Source: Acidovorax sp. NCPPB 4044 (GTDB lineage Bacteria; Pseudomonadota; Gammaproteobacteria; Burkholderiales; Burkholderiaceae_C). From it: a stretch of 64,000 nucleotides of DNA. Numbering within the stretch: position 1 is the stretch's first letter; each line of letters starts with the position of its first letter. This document shows, one piece after another, positions 63,876 through 64,000 of the stretch. The position numbers were made by a program, and so were the translations under genes. The stretch is from positions 1,766,001 through 1,830,000 of the forward strand of contig NZ_JAMCOS010000001.1 in the NCBI RefSeq assembly GCF_028069655.1, given 5' to 3'. The notes under the pieces were generated by a model, which did no database searches, was not told where the DNA came from, and saw only the letters and a program-made list of their open reading frames with translations.

Positions 63876-64000
63876 ATGCCCTGGACCCAAGACCAGATGG
63901 CCGCGCGCGCGGCGCAGGAGCTGGAAGACGGCTTCTATGTGAACCTCGGTATCGGCATCCCGACGCTCGTGGCCAACCACACGGGCGACAAGGAGGTGTG
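63876..64000 (+). CDS. scoB: 3-oxoacid CoA-transferase subunit B (N-terminal part)
   Basis: 41 codons before the window ends. [34 protein letters not shown] is the standard beta-chain opening; the catalytic Glu lies beyond the window. Follows scoA by 3 bp with AAGGAG upstream. Confidence 0.9.
   Translation, partial: MPWTQDQMAARAAQELEDGFYVNLGIGIPTLVANHTGDKEV

Overview
The window looks like chromosome of a high-GC Comamonadaceae betaproteobacterium, most like Acidovorax/Paracidovorax. Evidence: six Bug-type (tripartite tricarboxylate) binding proteins, lptF-lptG-cbiX-cysB gene order, a holC gene followed by a low-complexity partner, a tandem glycine riboswitch ahead of gcvTHP, and GC-rich genes whose antisense frames stay open. 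No tRNA, rRNA, CRISPR array, insertion sequence or prophage is visible. Both ends cut genes (a Liv binding protein at the left, scoB at the right).

Layout. 1-5.5 kb (+): branched-chain amino-acid-type ABC transporter (end of binding protein, LivH, LivM, LivG, LivF) followed by a 4HBT thioesterase, a Rid-family protein without the usual arginine and a kynurenine-formamidase-like hydrolase; this resembles an uptake and catabolism unit for an aromatic or amino compound. 5.5-12.9 kb: methionine-type aminotransferase, CysB, CbiX, LptG/LptF (-), then divergent PepA, HolC and a small partner. 13-24.5 kb: stand-alone LivK, 2-hydroxyacid dehydrogenase, acyl-CoA synthetase, PilZ protein, 2OG-Fe dioxygenase, universal stress protein, orphan Bug protein, SDR, pseudouridine synthase overlapping a hybrid histidine kinase. 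24.6-30.7 kb: FKBP, the gcvT-gcvH-gcvP operon with its glycine riboswitch, and a divergent Lrp-type regulator. 30.8-39.7 kb: lipocalin, ETF-ubiquinone oxidoreductase, SDR plus EamA exporter, exported catalase plus ankyrin protein, PF10118 hydrolase with divergent TetR.

39.7-46.3 kb is an aldarate (galactarate/talarate) utilisation locus: GarD-type dehydratase, MFS permease, enolase-superfamily dehydratase and Bug protein on the minus strand, facing a LacI regulator; two near-identical 14-bp operator-like sites lie in the divergent gap. 46.4-50.3 kb: DJ-1/PfpI protein, multicopper oxidase, AhpD-like protein.

50.3-59.9 kb is the most unusual part: an IclR regulator diverging from a run of nine genes (four Bug binding proteins, two paralogous LigI-like amidohydrolases, an RraA/HMG-aldolase family protein, a 2-hydroxyacid dehydrogenase and an SMP-30 lactonase). 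Together they read as an undescribed pathway for a lactone or carboxylic acid, ending in an aldolase-type cleavage. The window closes with a type II NADH dehydrogenase, a proline-rich lipoprotein, a PAS-LuxR regulator and scoA/scoB, the last two separated by a nested dyad. A short dispersed repeat with a TTTGCTAT/ATAGCAAA core occurs in four gaps, and a fifth copy of the core appears to encode the hydrophobic part of a Bug signal peptide.
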